Under the pieces are notes generated by a model. That model was given only the letters and a program-made list of their open reading frames with translations, made no database searches and was not told the DNA's origin. 64,000 nt of DNA from Salinicoccus sp. RF5 (GTDB lineage: Bacteria > Bacillota > Bacilli > Staphylococcales > Salinicoccaceae). The stretch's first letter is position 1; each line of letters opens with the position of its first letter. Below are positions 18,857 to 29,019 of the stretch, piece after piece. Location: assembly GCF_020786625.1 (NCBI RefSeq), contig NZ_JAJGRC010000001.1:1054001-1118000 (forward strand), written 5' to 3'. A program made the translations under genes and the position numbers.

Positions 18857-21445
18857 CTACATCTCAAATTGCAGCGCGCCGTCTCGGTAGTCTATCTTTA
18901 CATTGATGCCTTCCGACATATCCGCTTCAATGAGCTTCCTTGCAAGCGGTGTTTCGATGTGGCGCTGGATGAAGCGCTTGAGCGGACGTGCACCGAATTG
19001 CGGTTCATAGGCCTCTTCAGATATCCAATCCTTAACCGCATCCGTGACTTCAACGGTCATATGCTGGTCTGTGAGGCGTCTGTTCAGGTCGTTGATCAGC
19101 TTGTCTGTAATAAGCTTCATGTTCTCCCTGGACAGCGGGCTGAAGATGACGATGTCATCCATGCGGTTGATGATTTCAGGTTTGAAGTGCTGATGGACCT
19201 CCTTCATGACGATGTCCTTCGTGCCTTCGGAAATCTCCCCATCCTCCATCACCGTATCGAGCAGATGGTTCGAGCCGATATTCGATGTCATGATGATGAT
19301 CGTATTCCTGAAGTCGACCGACCTTCCCTTCGAATCCGTCAGGCGGCCTTCGTCCAGCAGCTGGAGCAGGATGTTGAAGACATCCGTGTGGGCCTTCTCC
19401 ACTTCATCCAGCAGGATGACGGAGTACGGCTGGCGGCGGATGGCTTCCGTCAGCTGGCCGCCCTCCTCATGTCCGACATATCCCGGCGGTGCACCGATGA
19501 GCCTGGAGACGGCATGCCGTTCCATGTATTCACTCATATCGATGCGGATCATGTGCTTCTCGGAATCGAACATCGTCGCCGCCAGCGTCTTAGCGAGTTC
19601 CGTCTTGCCGACACCGGTCGGGCCGAGGAATAGGAAGCTGCCGGTCGGCCGGTTCGGATCCTTGATGCCGGCCCGTGCCCTTATGACAGCATCGGCAACG
19701 AGGTCAACCGCCTCATCCTGCCCGACTACACGTTCATGAAGTATATCGGACAGCTTCAACAGTTTATCCTTTTCGGTTTCGACGAGCTTCGTTACCGGTA
19801 TACCGGTCCACTGGCTGACGATGTAGCCGATTTCATCCTCCGTCACCACTTCACGGATGATCCGGTTCTCCCCGGCGCTTTCCTCCTGGAGGGCCGCTTC
19901 CAGCTCTGAGAGTTCACGCTCGAGCTGCGGCAGCCTGCCGTGCCGGAGTTCTGCGGCCTTTTCAAGCTCATAGTTGTTTTCGGCCTCCTCGAGCTCCTGG
20001 CGTGTACGGTCGAGTTCCTCACGCTTATCGTTGACCTTCTGGATCTGTCCTTTTTCCTTCTCCACACGCTGAGCGAGGGACTGCTGGGCTTCACGTGCTT
20101 CGGACAATTCCTTCTGCAGTTCTTCAAGCCGTGTCCTTGATACGGAATCATCCTCCGACTTCAAGGCCTGCTCCTCGATTTCAAGCTGCATGACGCGGCG
20201 GTTGATCTGGTCGAGCTCGGTTGGATTCGAGCCCATCTCCGTCCGTATCGTGGCGCTCGCCTGGTCCATCAGGTCGATCGCCTTGTCCGGCAGGAACCTG
20301 TCCGTAATGTACCGGTCGGACAGTTCAGCCGCTGCAACGAGGGCGCGATCGGTGATCCGCACCCCGTGGTGCACCTCATAGCGCTCCTTGAGCCCGCGGA
20401 GGATGGAAATCGTATCCTCGACATCGGGTTCCGGTATCTGTACCTTCTGGAAGCGGCGTTCCAGGGCGGAGTCCTTTTCGATATATTCGCGGTATTCATT
20501 CAGTGTGGTGGCCCCGATGCAGTGGAGTTCCCCTCGGGCGAGCATCGGCTTCAGCATATTGCCGGCATCCATCGCACCTTCAGTCTTGCCGGCGCCCACC
20601 AGCATATGGATCTCATCGATGAAGAGGATGATCCGCCCTTCCGACTCCTTCACTTCCTTGAGTACAGCCTTCAGGCGTTCCTCGAATTCACCGCGGTACT
20701 TCGCACCGGCGACAAGCGCAGAAAGATCGAGTTCAAATATCGTCTTATCAAGCAGGCTGTCCGGGACGTCCTTGCGCACGATGCGTTGGGCGAGCCCTTC
20801 AACGATCGCCGTCTTGCCGACGCCCGGCTCCCCGATCAGGACCGGGTTGTTCTTGCGTTTTCTGCTCAGTATGCGGATGGAGTTGCGGATTTCCTCATCG
20901 CGCCCGATGACGGGATCCACATTGCCGCTCCGGACTTCCTCGACGAGGTCACGTCCATATTTTTCCAAAACTTCATATTGCACTTCCGGATTTTGTGTTG
21001 TCACATGATTTCCCCCTCTTACTTTGTTGATGATCTCCCTGATCACTTCACCCTTGTTTCCGACGGTCTCCTTCAGGATCGGTTCCGTCTCGATGCCTGC
21101 CATGAGCATGTGTTCGACCGAGATGTATTCATCCTTCATTTCGCCCATGATCTTCTCTGCCCTGTTCACTACCTGTGTGAAGCCGTTCGACATGTACTGC
21201 CCATATTGGACATTGTCTCCCTTGACCACATTGTACTTCGACAGTTTTTCATCATATTTCGTGAGCAGTGCATCCACATCGATGTTCGCCCGTTCCAGCA
21301 CATCCCGCGCCATGCTTTCATCAATGGTGAAGAGCGCCTTCATGACAGCTTCCACCTCGATCGACTGGAGCTTCAGGTCGACTGAGATCGACTGTGCCCG
21401 TTCGATGATGGACTGCACGCTGTACGTCATCCTGTTGATATCCAT
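18857..21445 (-). CDS. clpB: ATP-dependent disaggregase ClpB
   Basis: Hexameric AAA+ chaperone that pulls proteins out of aggregates with DnaK. Order: N-domain (about 1-145), first AAA module with Walker [16 protein letters not shown] and Walker [11 protein letters not shown], the long coiled-coil middle domain (about 400-520), and the second AAA module with Walker [16 protein letters not shown] and Walker [11 protein letters not shown]. It lacks a ClpP-binding loop, as expected. The frame extends to a TTG at 21466, but AAGAGGTGATG is suitably spaced for the ATG at 21445, giving 862 residues. A CtsR operator lies upstream. Confidence 0.97.
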   Translation of the reverse strand: MDINRMTYSVQSIIERAQSISVDLKLQSIEVEAVMKALFTIDESMARDVLERANIDVDALLTKYDEKLSKYNVVKGDNVQYGQYMSNGFTQVVNRAEKIMGEMKDEYISVEHMLMAGIETEPILKETVGNKGEVIREIINKVRGGNHVTTQNPEVQYEVLEKYGRDLVEEVRSGNVDPVIGRDEEIRNSIRILSRKRKNNPVLIGEPGVGKTAIVEGLAQRIVRKDVPDSLLDKTIFELDLSALVAGAKYRGEFEERLKAVLKEVKESEGRIILFIDEIHMLVGAGKTEGAMDAGNMLKPMLARGELHCIGATTLNEYREYIEKDSALERRFQKVQIPEPDVEDTISILRGLKERYEVHHGVRITDRALVAAAELSDRYITDRFLPDKAIDLMDQASATIRTEMGSNPTELDQINRRVMQLEIEEQALKSEDDSVSRTRLEELQKELSEAREAQQSLAQRVEKEKGQIQKVNDKREELDRTRQELEEAENNYELEKAAELRHGRLPQLERELSELEAALQEESAGENRIIREVVTEDEIGYIVSQWTGIPVTKLVETEKDKLLKLSDILHERVVGQDEAVDLVADAVIRARAGIKDPNRPTGSFLFLGPTGVGKTELAKTLAATMFDSEKHMIRIDMSEYMERHAVSRLIGAPPGYVGHEEGGQLTEAIRRQPYSVILLDEVEKAHTDVFNILLQLLDEGRLTDSKGRSVDFRNTIIIMTSNIGSNHLLDTVMEDGEISEGTKDIVMKEVHQHFKPEIINRMDDIVIFSPLSRENMKLITDKLINDLNRRLTDQHMTVEVTDAVKDWISEEAYEPQFGARPLKRFIQRHIETPLARKLIEADMSEGINVKIDYRDGALQFEM

Positions 21446-21502
21446 ATTCATCACCTCTTGTTTCAAAATGGGAGCAGTTGTTTACCAACTGGCTCAAAAA
21501 TG

Positions 21503-21556
21503 TTTGACCTTTTTTGACCTTTAATTATATTATACACCCACTGCATTAATTTTCAA
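21503..21556 (-). promoter_or_regulatory. clpB promoter with CtsR operator
   Basis: Minus strand: TTGAAA (21551-21556), 16-bp spacer, TATAAT (21529-21534), then the direct heptad repeat GGTCAAA-AAA-GGTCAAA (21503-21519). This is an exact CtsR box, placed just downstream of the -10, where bound repressor would block transcription until heat stress. Confidence 0.92.
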
Positions 21557-21623
21557 GTAATTGATAGCTTTTATCCGGCATTTATTTTATATTATATCCT
21601 AGGGTTTCATAGGAGGTTGAATC

Positions 21624-22448
21624 ATGGATATCTTGGAAATTATCCGTTACATATTTTTGGGGCTGCTGCAGGGGTTCACTGAACCGATTCCTGTATCATC
21701 CAGCGGCCATCTCGTCATCGCCCGGGAAATCTTCGGGATAGAGGCCAAGGGCCTGTCGTTCGAAATACTGCTGAATACCGCATCACTCATTGCGATACTC
21801 TTCATCTACCGTCTGGACATCACTGCAATCATCGTCAATCTGAGCCGCTTCCTGTTCAAAGGGGCCAGGGATGAAGAAGCGGTCGAGGACTTCCGCTATA
21901 CCATCTATCTGATCATCGCCACCATCCCGGTCGGTGTCCTCGGCATCCTGCTGAAGGACATCATCGGGGACAATGTCTCCATGCTGACCGTCGGAATGAT
22001 GCTGTTCATCACCGGCCTCGCACTCTGGTTCATCAAGAACAAGCGGGGCGTGAAGCGCGACGGCGACCTGAGCATCAAGGATGCCATCATCGTCGGGCTG
22101 GCCCAGTGCGTTGCACTGATGCCAGGCGTGAGCCGCAGCGGTGCCGCACTCGTCGGTTCAATGGCTGTAGGCATGAACCAGAAGAACGCCCTCAGGTTCG
22201 TATTCCTGCTCTACATCCCCGTATCGCTCGGCACGGCACTGATCTCCGTCGGGGACCTCGTGAACGACCCCGAGATCATATCGCTGGCCATTCCCTATGC
22301 GCTTGCATTCATCGCCAGCATCATCGCCACATACTTCGGCCTGAAGTGGCTTCAGGGGGTCATGGAGCGCGGAAATCTCGCCATCTTCACCTATTACTGT
22401 TTTGCACTCGGTTCATTCGCCATCCTGTATCATCTATTCATACTGTAG
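21624..22448 (+). CDS. uppP: undecaprenyl-diphosphate phosphatase UppP (BacA)
   Basis: Integral membrane enzyme that recycles the lipid carrier for cell-wall synthesis and gives basal bacitracin tolerance. The two active-site blocks are present: LLQGFTEPIPVSSSGHL near residue 20 and MPGVSRSGAALVGS near 175. 274 residues, eight predicted spans. ATAGGAGGTTGAATC precedes the ATG. Divergent from clpB. Confidence 0.96.
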   Translation: MDILEIIRYIFLGLLQGFTEPIPVSSSGHLVIAREIFGIEAKGLSFEILLNTASLIAILFIYRLDITAIIVNLSRFLFKGARDEEAVEDFRYTIYLIIATIPVGVLGILLKDIIGDNVSMLTVGMMLFITGLALWFIKNKRGVKRDGDLSIKDAIIVGLAQCVALMPGVSRSGAALVGSMAVGMNQKNALRFVFLLYIPVSLGTALISVGDLVNDPEIISLAIPYALAFIASIIATYFGLKWLQGVMERGNLAIFTYYCFALGSFAILYHLFIL

Positions 22449-22498
22449 GATATGGGTCATACAGTATTATGCATACCCCGGTAGCATCCTCCGGACAC

Positions 22499-22532
22499 AA
22501 AAAAATCCCACAACCTGGAGGTTGTGGGATTT
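22499..22532 (-). terminator. terminator between uppP and sufT
   Basis: Stem AAATCCCACAACC/GGTTGTGGGATTT with a 4-nt loop. On the minus strand it is followed by a run of T, serving sufT; on the plus strand TTTACTTAT follows and it may also stop uppP transcripts. Confidence 0.88.
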
Positions 22533-22546
22533 ACTTATATGCTGGC

Positions 22547-22855
22547 CTAGCTCACACCGAGTGCAATCTTGGCGTAACGGCTCATTTTATCTTTGTCCCA
22601 TGGTGGATTCCATACGATATTTACTTCCGTCTCTTTGACTTCGGGAAGTTCAGAGAGTGCAGTTTTGACCTGATCCACAATCTGTGGTCCCATCGGGCAG
22701 CCCATGGAGGTAAGTGTCATTTCAACACCTGCGTTGCCATCTTCATCAAGATGCACACCATAGACGAGTCCGAGGTTGACGATATCGATGCCGAGTTCCG
22801 GGTCGATGACGTTCTCAAGGGCACCCATCATGCTTTCTTCCATTGCTTTATCCAT
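22547..22855 (-). CDS. sufT: iron-sulfur cluster assembly protein SufT (MIP18/DUF59 family)
   Basis: 102-residue MIP18-type protein that helps mature Fe-S proteins; the Staphylococcus aureus counterpart SufT is needed under high Fe-S demand. The conserved DPELGIDIVNLGLVYGV and the Cys motif MTLTSMGCPMGPQI are present, as is the C-terminal NPPWDKDKMS. ATG preceded by AAAGGAGTGAGATAA. Divergent from the HAD gene. Confidence 0.92.
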   Translation of the reverse strand: MDKAMEESMMGALENVIDPELGIDIVNLGLVYGVHLDEDGNAGVEMTLTSMGCPMGPQIVDQVKTALSELPEVKETEVNIVWNPPWDKDKMSRYAKIALGVS

Positions 22856-22974
22856 TTATCTCACTCCTTTTAGAGTATATACTATATAATATATCAAAAA
22901 AACTACACGATATAAACATAAATGATATGATAGTTATGATAGTTTTATGAATGTTGACAAGGAGATTTGCCGTA

Positions 22975-23787
22975 ATGGAAAAGCATCTTATATGTTTGGA
23001 CCTGGATGGGACGCTGCTGACCGACGACAAGGCGATCAGCCCATTCACCAAAAAAGTACTACTTGAACTCAAGACCCACGGCCATGAAATCATGATCTCG
23101 ACCGGCCGCCCCTATAGAGCAAGCGAACCCTACTACCGGGAACTTGGCATGAATACGCCGATCGTCAATTTCAACGGCGCCTTCGTCCACCATCCCCAGG
23201 ATCTGTACTTCAAGACAGTTCATGAAGAACTCGACCTCGAAGTCGCCCAGGAGATCGTCAAGCGTGTGCCGGATTTGAACATCCAGAACATCATCGCCGA
23301 AGTGAAGGACAATGTCTATATCCACTACCATGACGAGGTGCTCTTCGAAGCCTTCAGCATGGGGAACCCACAGGTCAAGATCGGCGACCTGACCCAGAAC
23401 ATCGACTCCGGCCCGACGACCATACTGATCCAGGCTGAGGAGCCGGAGGTGCCGGCCATAAGGCAGGCACTGGATGACCTGTTCGCCGAAACGATCGAAC
23501 ACCGTCGCTGGGGTGCGCCCTATCCAGTCATAGAGATCGTCAAGAAGGGCATCAACAAGGCGGTCGGAGTCGACTACTGCCGGGGCTACCTCGGCATCGA
23601 CCAGAAGTACACGATCGCCTTCGGCGATGAGGACAACGACACCGAAATGCTCCGCTATGTCGAGCATGGGGTGGCGATGGGCAATGCCATCGATGAAATC
23701 AGGACAGTGGCCGACTACATGACGGACACCAACAACGACGACGGCATTGGCCAGTTCCTGAATGACTTTTTCAAATTGAAACTATAA
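22975..23787 (+). CDS. Cof-type HAD-superfamily phosphatase
   Basis: Sugar-phosphate or nucleotide-cofactor phosphatase, HAD subfamily IIB. Motif I LDLDGTLLTDD carries the nucleophile Asp, motif II STGRP, motif III the Lys in KKGINKAVGV, motif IV AFGDEDNDTEML. Full length at 270 residues from the ATG at 22975; an in-frame ATG eight codons upstream lacks a ribosome site, whereas AAGGAG lies 10 nt before this one. The substrate cannot be read from the sequence. Confidence 0.9.
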   Translation: MEKHLICLDLDGTLLTDDKAISPFTKKVLLELKTHGHEIMISTGRPYRASEPYYRELGMNTPIVNFNGAFVHHPQDLYFKTVHEELDLEVAQEIVKRVPDLNIQNIIAEVKDNVYIHYHDEVLFEAFSMGNPQVKIGDLTQNIDSGPTTILIQAEEPEVPAIRQALDDLFAETIEHRRWGAPYPVIEIVKKGINKAVGVDYCRGYLGIDQKYTIAFGDEDNDTEMLRYVEHGVAMGNAIDEIRTVADYMTDTNNDDGIGQFLNDFFKLKL

Positions 23788-23807
23788 CGAAGAAAGGAGC
23801 AGATGAT

Positions 23808-24650
23808 ATGCAATTGATCGCAGACAGCTGTTCAGATATTTCCGTAGAGGAACTGGACAGGATGGAGATAGAAATGGTCCCCCTGAAGATTACGATTGAT
23901 GACAGGGACTACCTGGACCAGTTCGACATTTCAAGTACGGAAGTACTCGATGCTATATCCGAGGGCAAACGCCCGTTGACGAGCCAGGCAAACCCGGAGG
24001 ATTTCACAAAAGTCTTCCAGAAATACGTGGACCGGAAGGAACCTCTGCTCTACATCGCCTTCTCGAGTGAACTTTCCGGGACATACCAGAGTGCCGTAAT
24101 CGCCAGGGATACGATTCTCGATGATCATCCCGATGCCGACATCACCATCATCGATACGAAGGCCGCAAGCTATGGCCTTGGACTCATCGTGGAGCGTGCC
24201 CACAGCTATGTGGAGTCAGGACTCTCCAAAGATGAGATCATTTCCAAAGTGGAAAAGGATGTCAAGGACATCCGCCACTTCTTCACAGTGGACGACCTCG
24301 ACTATCTGGCAAAAGGGGGGCGTCTGTCGAAAGGTCAGGCATTCCTCGGCGGCCTACTCAACATCAAGCCGCTGCTCCATGTCGAAGAGGGGAAACTCGT
24401 CCCGCTTGAGAAGCACCGCGGCGTCAAGAAGGTGCACAGCAGCATGGTCAAACATCTGATCGCCGATAATGTCACCCGTGAGGTGCATATCACCCAGGCC
24501 AATGCGGTAGAGCAGGCGGAACAGCTGAAGCAGAAGATACTCGACGGAACCAACATCACCGATGTCAGAATCAGCACAATCGGCCCGACGATCAGCAGTC
24601 ACACCGGCAATGGCACGGTAGCAATGTTCTATTTCAATGAGGGAGTGTAG
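23808..24650 (+). CDS. DegV-family fatty-acid-binding protein
   Basis: 280-residue two-domain protein. DegV (FakB-type) proteins hold a fatty acid for phosphorylation by kinase FakA. The opening LIADSCSDIS, the SQANPEDF block, IAFSSELSGTYQSA and the lid-region HFFTVDDLDYLAKGGRL match the family. AAAGGAGCAGATGAT precedes the ATG, 20 bp after the HAD gene; cdr follows after 2 bp. No fakA is in view, and family members may have other lipid roles. Confidence 0.9.
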   Translation: MQLIADSCSDISVEELDRMEIEMVPLKITIDDRDYLDQFDISSTEVLDAISEGKRPLTSQANPEDFTKVFQKYVDRKEPLLYIAFSSELSGTYQSAVIARDTILDDHPDADITIIDTKAASYGLGLIVERAHSYVESGLSKDEIISKVEKDVKDIRHFFTVDDLDYLAKGGRLSKGQAFLGGLLNIKPLLHVEEGKLVPLEKHRGVKKVHSSMVKHLIADNVTREVHITQANAVEQAEQLKQKILDGTNITDVRISTIGPTISSHTGNGTVAMFYFNEGV

Positions 24651-24652
24651 GC

Positions 24653-25996
24653 ATGTCGAAAGTTATTATTGTAGGGGGCGTGGCTGGAGGCGCCACGACA
24701 GCCGCTCAGCTCAGGCGAATCGATCCGGAAATCGACATCACCATCTATGAAAAGGGCCGCGACATCAGCTACGGCAATTGCGGCCTGCCATATCACATCG
24801 GTGGGGAAGTCGAGGAACGCGACCAGCTGGTCGCAGCGACACCCGAAAGTTTTGCAGAACGCGATGTCACCGTCGAAATATTCCATGAGGTGACGGCAGT
24901 CGATGCGGATAACAGGACGGTACAGGTGAAAGATATCAAAAATGACCGCACGTTCGATGCAGCGTACGACTACCTGATCCTCTCCCCCGGCGGCTCCCCG
25001 CGCCTCATTCCAGCACTGCTTGATGTGCCCCAGGCCTTCGTCCTCCATTCCCTGGAGCACCTTGATGAAATCAAGGCCCACATCGAGGAGAAGAACATCA
25101 CCCGTGCAGTCGTCGTCGGTGCCGGGTACATCGGTCTTGAGATGACCGAAAACCTTGTCCATCGCGGCATCGAGGTGACACTTGTGCACCGGGACACGGA
25201 AATCTATCGGCCGCTTGAATCCGATATGAGCGATTTCTTCATGGAGGAACTTAAATCACGCGGAGTCGATGTGAAACTGGATACGGAAATTGTCGATGTT
25301 TCAGGTGAGACTGCGACCCTCTCAAACGGTGAAGAAATCGATGCACCTATGATCATCGCAGGAATCGGCATCACGCCGCGTACAGATTTCCTTGAAGGGT
25401 CAGGCATCATGTTGAATGATGAAGGCTATATCTGCACAGATGAGCATGGCCGCACCAACAAGGAAGGTGTATATGCTGTCGGGGATGCAATTGAAACGAA
25501 CTACCACCACGTAGACCGCCCGGTCCACGTGGCACTGGCATGGGGCGCCCACAGGATGGCATATGTCATCAGCAACCAGATCAGCGGTGACAGTTCGGTC
25601 TGCTTCGAGGGTCTGCTCGGCACCAACATCATGCGCTTCTTCGACTATGACATCGCCACGCTCGGACTGACCGAACCGGAGCTTGCGGACTATCCGCACT
25701 TCGTTGTGGACCATAAGCAGAAGAACAAGGCTGGATACATGTCGGACAGTGTCCCGATCCATGTCCGCGCCTATGTCGGCAGGGATGACGGCAAAATATT
25801 GCGTGCGGTGGTCGTCGGTACCGAAGGCGTCGACAAGCGTATCGACATCCTGTCCGCCCACATCCGCCTCGGTGGGACCGCCATGGATCTTGCCAACATC
25901 GAAGTCGCCTATTCCCCGCCATACTCAAGCCCGAAAAGCGTGCTCAACATGGTCGGATACAAGGCGATAGAGAAAATGAAGAAAATACATGAATAA
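24653..25996 (+). CDS. cdr: coenzyme A disulfide reductase
   Basis: FAD/NADPH enzyme that keeps coenzyme A reduced; staphylococci use CoA as a main low-molecular thiol. The single active-site Cys43 is in YGNCGLPYHIGG, with FAD motif IIVGGVAGGATTAAQLRR at the start and the NAD(P) motif VVVGAGYIGLEMTENL around residue 150. The C-terminal YSPPYSSPKS block, supplying the Tyr residues of the partner subunit site, is present. At 447 residues it is close to the S. aureus enzyme. Ends in a terminator. Confidence 0.95.
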   Translation: MSKVIIVGGVAGGATTAAQLRRIDPEIDITIYEKGRDISYGNCGLPYHIGGEVEERDQLVAATPESFAERDVTVEIFHEVTAVDADNRTVQVKDIKNDRTFDAAYDYLILSPGGSPRLIPALLDVPQAFVLHSLEHLDEIKAHIEEKNITRAVVVGAGYIGLEMTENLVHRGIEVTLVHRDTEIYRPLESDMSDFFMEELKSRGVDVKLDTEIVDVSGETATLSNGEEIDAPMIIAGIGITPRTDFLEGSGIMLNDEGYICTDEHGRTNKEGVYAVGDAIETNYHHVDRPVHVALAWGAHRMAYVISNQISGDSSVCFEGLLGTNIMRFFDYDIATLGLTEPELADYPHFVVDHKQKNKAGYMSDSVPIHVRAYVGRDDGKILRAVVVGTEGVDKRIDILSAHIRLGGTAMDLANIEVAYSPPYSSPKSVLNMVGYKAIEKMKKIHE

Positions 25997-26003
25997 AATT
26001 ATG

Positions 26004-26030
26004 CTCCCCTCCGATTGGAGGGGAGTTTTT
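26004..26030 (+). terminator. cdr terminator
   Basis: Stem CTCCCCTCC/GGAGGGGAG followed by TTTTT, 8 bp after the stop codon. Confidence 0.93.
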
Positions 26031-26043
26031 CTATGTGGATGAA

Positions 26044-26076
26044 CAAAAAGATGACCAGGATATCCATCCTGGTCAT
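26044..26076 (-). terminator. terminator of the GH13-like gene
   Basis: Stem ATGACCAGGAT/ATCCTGGTCAT with a 4-nt loop, then CTTTTTG on the minus strand, 20 bp after the stop of the gene at 26096. Confidence 0.85.
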
Positions 26077-26095
26077 GCATCTCATTAATATCCAA

Positions 26096-27508
26096 TTATT
26101 CTTTCGTTTTTCTTCCTCTTCTCGCAACAATCCAGATGAAGATTCCGAACCCGCCGAAGATGATGAGTGCGGCATAGATGTAGCCGTTGTTGAATCCTCT
26201 TTCTTCGACTACGGCATAGAGTTCCGTCTCTTCGCGGTCAAGCACTGCCAGGAAGGCATCATCCTCCATGTCGCTGCTGCGCAGAAGGTCACCGATCAGG
26301 AGCCCGCTCAGCATCTTTCCTTCATCCTGGGACTCGATCGGGATTTCGGCATTTTCCGTAACCGACGTGTCGTTCAGATTCAGTATGAAATCAACATCGG
26401 AAGTATAGTATCTCTGGACATAATGTCCATCTTCGTTCTTCAGTATCTCCCTTTCCCCTTCAAACATGTTCGGGTGCTGCGACAGCACGTTATTGAGCGA
26501 CTCGATGTAGTCCACGACCTCCTGGTCGGTCCAGAGGTCCATCTGACGGTGAACGTGCGGTATGTCGTCCCCATTCAGTGCGACTTCCGTTCCGTATTGG
26601 AAGGCGATCGGCCCCGGATATGCATACAGATAAGCCGTGAGCTGGCTGATGCGGGTGCCGGGGAACATGTTCTCTTCCACCGCAGACTTTGTGAAGCGTT
26701 CGCTGAACCAATGGTCGGCAAGCAAAAGTGTGCCGTCGGTCGGATGTTCGGGAATCTCCCTGTCCGTCGTACTGAATGATTCAGTCAGCTCATTGGTCAT
26801 GGCAGGGTCATTCGTATGGTCGAACCCTTCCGCAGACATCCCCTCGCCTGGAATGATGCCGTAGGTCGTCACGCCTTCAGGCATGAAGGTTTCGGCATCA
26901 ATGCCATCCTGCACGATGGTCATGCTGAGTCCATCGACATCATATTCGTCGACGAACGCCTGGGCCATCTCCTGATACCGCGCCTGGTTGTCCGTATTGG
27001 TGAAGTCGATGAATTCGGCATCGATCATATCATAATAGCTCTGCTGAAGTGCATTCAGTTCAGGTTCCTCAAGTGCCGTGTAGCCATCGGCCATTGTGGC
27101 CGGCATGTCGATGACGACTTTCATATCGCGTCCATGTGCGGCATCGATCAGATCTTGGAATGCTTCCGCACCGCCGAAAGCCGCTTCGATCTCTCCATAG
27201 GCTTCGACATCATAACCGAGGTAATCCTCATCCGCCTTGTCGAATACAGGAGACAGCATCAGCGTATCGAAGCCCATCTTTTCTATGTAGTCCAGGTGGT
27301 TCCGGATGCCCTCGAAGTCGCCGCCAAACGGCAATGGTGCGTCTTCATCGTCTGTGACGCTGATGTCATTCCCGGAATCGGCATTCAGGAAACGGTCGAC
27401 GACGATCGTATAGATCCGTGCCTCATCGTTCTCCTGGGCCGCCACTTCTCCATTCGACATGGATATGCCCATGAGCAGAACCGCCATATATATCATTAAT
27501 CTCTTCAT
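26096..27508 (-). CDS. membrane-anchored GH13-like protein, catalytic residues lost
   Basis: Exported 470-residue protein: signal peptide to about residue 24 (AAQ), an alpha-amylase-like barrel, a small C-terminal domain, and a final membrane span (about 442-460) with a basic cytosolic tail RRGRKTKE. The barrel is clear from YTIVVDRF, PFGGDFEGI, LDYIEKMGFDTLMLSPVF and the end strand YAYPGPIAFQYGTEVAL. The GH13 catalytic regions are degraded: region I reads DMPAT instead of D-V-x-x-N-H; region II reads GLSMT (193-197) where G-x-R-x-D holds the nucleophile; region IV reads ADHW where N-H-D is expected. A hydrolase is therefore unlikely; it may bind glycans or have a scaffold role. Single gene with its own terminator. 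Confidence 0.85.
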   Translation of the reverse strand: MKRLMIYMAVLLMGISMSNGEVAAQENDEARIYTIVVDRFLNADSGNDISVTDDEDAPLPFGGDFEGIRNHLDYIEKMGFDTLMLSPVFDKADEDYLGYDVEAYGEIEAAFGGAEAFQDLIDAAHGRDMKVVIDMPATMADGYTALEEPELNALQQSYYDMIDAEFIDFTNTDNQARYQEMAQAFVDEYDVDGLSMTIVQDGIDAETFMPEGVTTYGIIPGEGMSAEGFDHTNDPAMTNELTESFSTTDREIPEHPTDGTLLLADHWFSERFTKSAVEENMFPGTRISQLTAYLYAYPGPIAFQYGTEVALNGDDIPHVHRQMDLWTDQEVVDYIESLNNVLSQHPNMFEGEREILKNEDGHYVQRYYTSDVDFILNLNDTSVTENAEIPIESQDEGKMLSGLLIGDLLRSSDMEDDAFLAVLDREETELYAVVEERGFNNGYIYAALIIFGGFGIFIWIVARRGRKTKE

Positions 27509-27598
27509 TGCTATCCTACCTTCTGTTTTTATACTGCAAGTATACTAGATAAAATTTGAAAAAAGCACCATGTCAATAAACGTTCACAAATTTGCATG

Positions 27599-27626
27599 AA
27601 AAAAGGCACCCTGTAGAAGAGTGCCT
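27599..27626 (-). terminator. terminator of the YisL-like gene
   Basis: Stem GGCAC/GTGCC extended through one mismatch (GGCACTCT with AGGGTGCC) followed by TTTTTTC on the minus strand. Confidence 0.8.
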
Positions 27627-27639
27627 GTCTCCGTCCCGT

Positions 27640-28014
27640 CTATGCAAACATTGCGCTCAACGGACCGGCCGGTAGATAGATTCCAAGGGCAATCGTCACG
27701 ATCAGGAAAATGACCAGCGCGATGACGAGGTTGCGCCCCGTCCCTTTTTTGCGCTGCTTGATCAGTGCCATCTCCATCAGGCCGATCGTGATGAGGCCCG
27801 CAAGGAATTTAAGTCCGTACATCATCTGGTCACCGCTGCTGAAGTCGAGGAACAGCATGAGGCCAGTGAACAGGATGATCAGGTAGATCAGCCTCAGGAC
27901 CATATGCAGTGCTTTTGAATACTTGGATTCGCCATCCGGACGATCGATCGAATTATACGTGATGATGAATAGTATGATCGCCAGGACCAGCGATGTCAGG
28001 TGCAAGTGTATCAT
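27640..28014 (-). CDS. YisL-like (DUF1516, UPF0344) membrane protein
   Basis: 124 residues with four hydrophobic spans; begins MIHLHLTSLVLAIILFIITY and ends in a hydrophobic tail. The length and pattern fit the YisL/DUF1516 family, which also sits beside the FAH-family gene in Staphylococcus. GGAAGATTAA is a moderate ribosome site. Function is not known. Confidence 0.85.
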   Translation of the reverse strand: MIHLHLTSLVLAIILFIITYNSIDRPDGESKYSKALHMVLRLIYLIILFTGLMLFLDFSSGDQMMYGLKFLAGLITIGLMEMALIKQRKKGTGRNLVIALVIFLIVTIALGIYLPAGPLSAMFA

Positions 28015-28068
28015 TTAATCTTCCTTTCAAATATGAATCAAGAATATCTTATCATATTTCAGGAAAGA

Positions 28069-28971
28069 TTACCCATCAATATATGTCGTCAATGTACCGA
28101 TTCCATTGATGGAGATGCGCACCTCATCGCCGGGCTGCAGGAACTTCGGCGGATTCATGCCGGCGCCGACGCCGCCCGGTGTTCCAGTAGCGATGATGTC
28201 GCCCGGTTCAAGGGTCACATATTTGGAGACTTCAGCAATCAGTTCGTCGAGCTTCAATACCATCTCGCGCGTGCTGCCGTCCTGTCTGATCTCCCCGTTC
28301 ACCTTGGTTACGATGGAGGTCTGCTCGGGATTCGGCAGTTCATCCTTTGTGACGATGAAGGGCCCCATCGGACATCCGCCCTTCAGGCTTTTGGAAAGGA
28401 AGGCCTGGTGATGTTCCCTCTGCAGGTCACGGGCAGTGATGTCATTGATGATCGTATAGCCGTAGATGTGATCCAGTGCCATGGAACTCTGGATCTTCTC
28501 GGCGCGCTTACCGATGACGACACCCAGCTCCCCTTCATAATCCAGTTCGCTTGTGACGTCCTGATGGTCCGGAATGGTCGCCTCATCACCGACAAGGCTG
28601 GTCGCCGCCTTTGTGAAGACGTAGAGGCTCTGCACTTCGTTGTTCATCTCTTCGGCATGCTTCCTGTAGTTCCGTCCGAATGCAATCACATTGTTCGGCG
28701 GCGTGACGGGTGCACGGAAAGTGATTTCATTGAACGGTGCCTTGTACTGGTCGGCATCTCCCGACTCTTGTGCCTTTTCCACTAATTTTCGGACATGTTC
28801 CTGGAAATCCAGCGTGTGGTATTTTGAAATGCCGTCAAGCAGGGTTTTAGGATAATCCGCTTCATCCCCGAACGCTTCGAACAGCTTCGGAAGGATCCAG
28901 GCACTCTCCTCACGCTTTACTTTGACGCCGTAATACGTATGATTCCCATAATCAAATGTTAAAAATTTCAT
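28069..28971 (-). CDS. fumarylacetoacetate hydrolase family protein
   Basis: 300-residue metal-dependent C-C hydrolase or decarboxylase of the FAH superfamily. Metal and substrate blocks are present: [29 protein letters not shown] (Glu ligands), [14 protein letters not shown] (Asp ligand), [10 protein letters not shown] and [12 protein letters not shown]. Such proteins include oxaloacetate decarboxylases and catechol-pathway hydrolases; no pathway gene nearby decides. AAGGAGCGTATTCC precedes the ATG. Monocistronic by spacing. Confidence 0.9.
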   Translation of the reverse strand: MKFLTFDYGNHTYYGVKVKREESAWILPKLFEAFGDEADYPKTLLDGISKYHTLDFQEHVRKLVEKAQESGDADQYKAPFNEITFRAPVTPPNNVIAFGRNYRKHAEEMNNEVQSLYVFTKAATSLVGDEATIPDHQDVTSELDYEGELGVVIGKRAEKIQSSMALDHIYGYTIINDITARDLQREHHQAFLSKSLKGGCPMGPFIVTKDELPNPEQTSIVTKVNGEIRQDGSTREMVLKLDELIAEVSKYVTLEPGDIIATGTPGGVGAGMNPPKFLQPGDEVRISINGIGTLTTYIDG

Positions 28972-29019
28972 GGAATACGCTCCTTATGTGTGTATTTACT
29001 TCATTATAACAGACAATGG

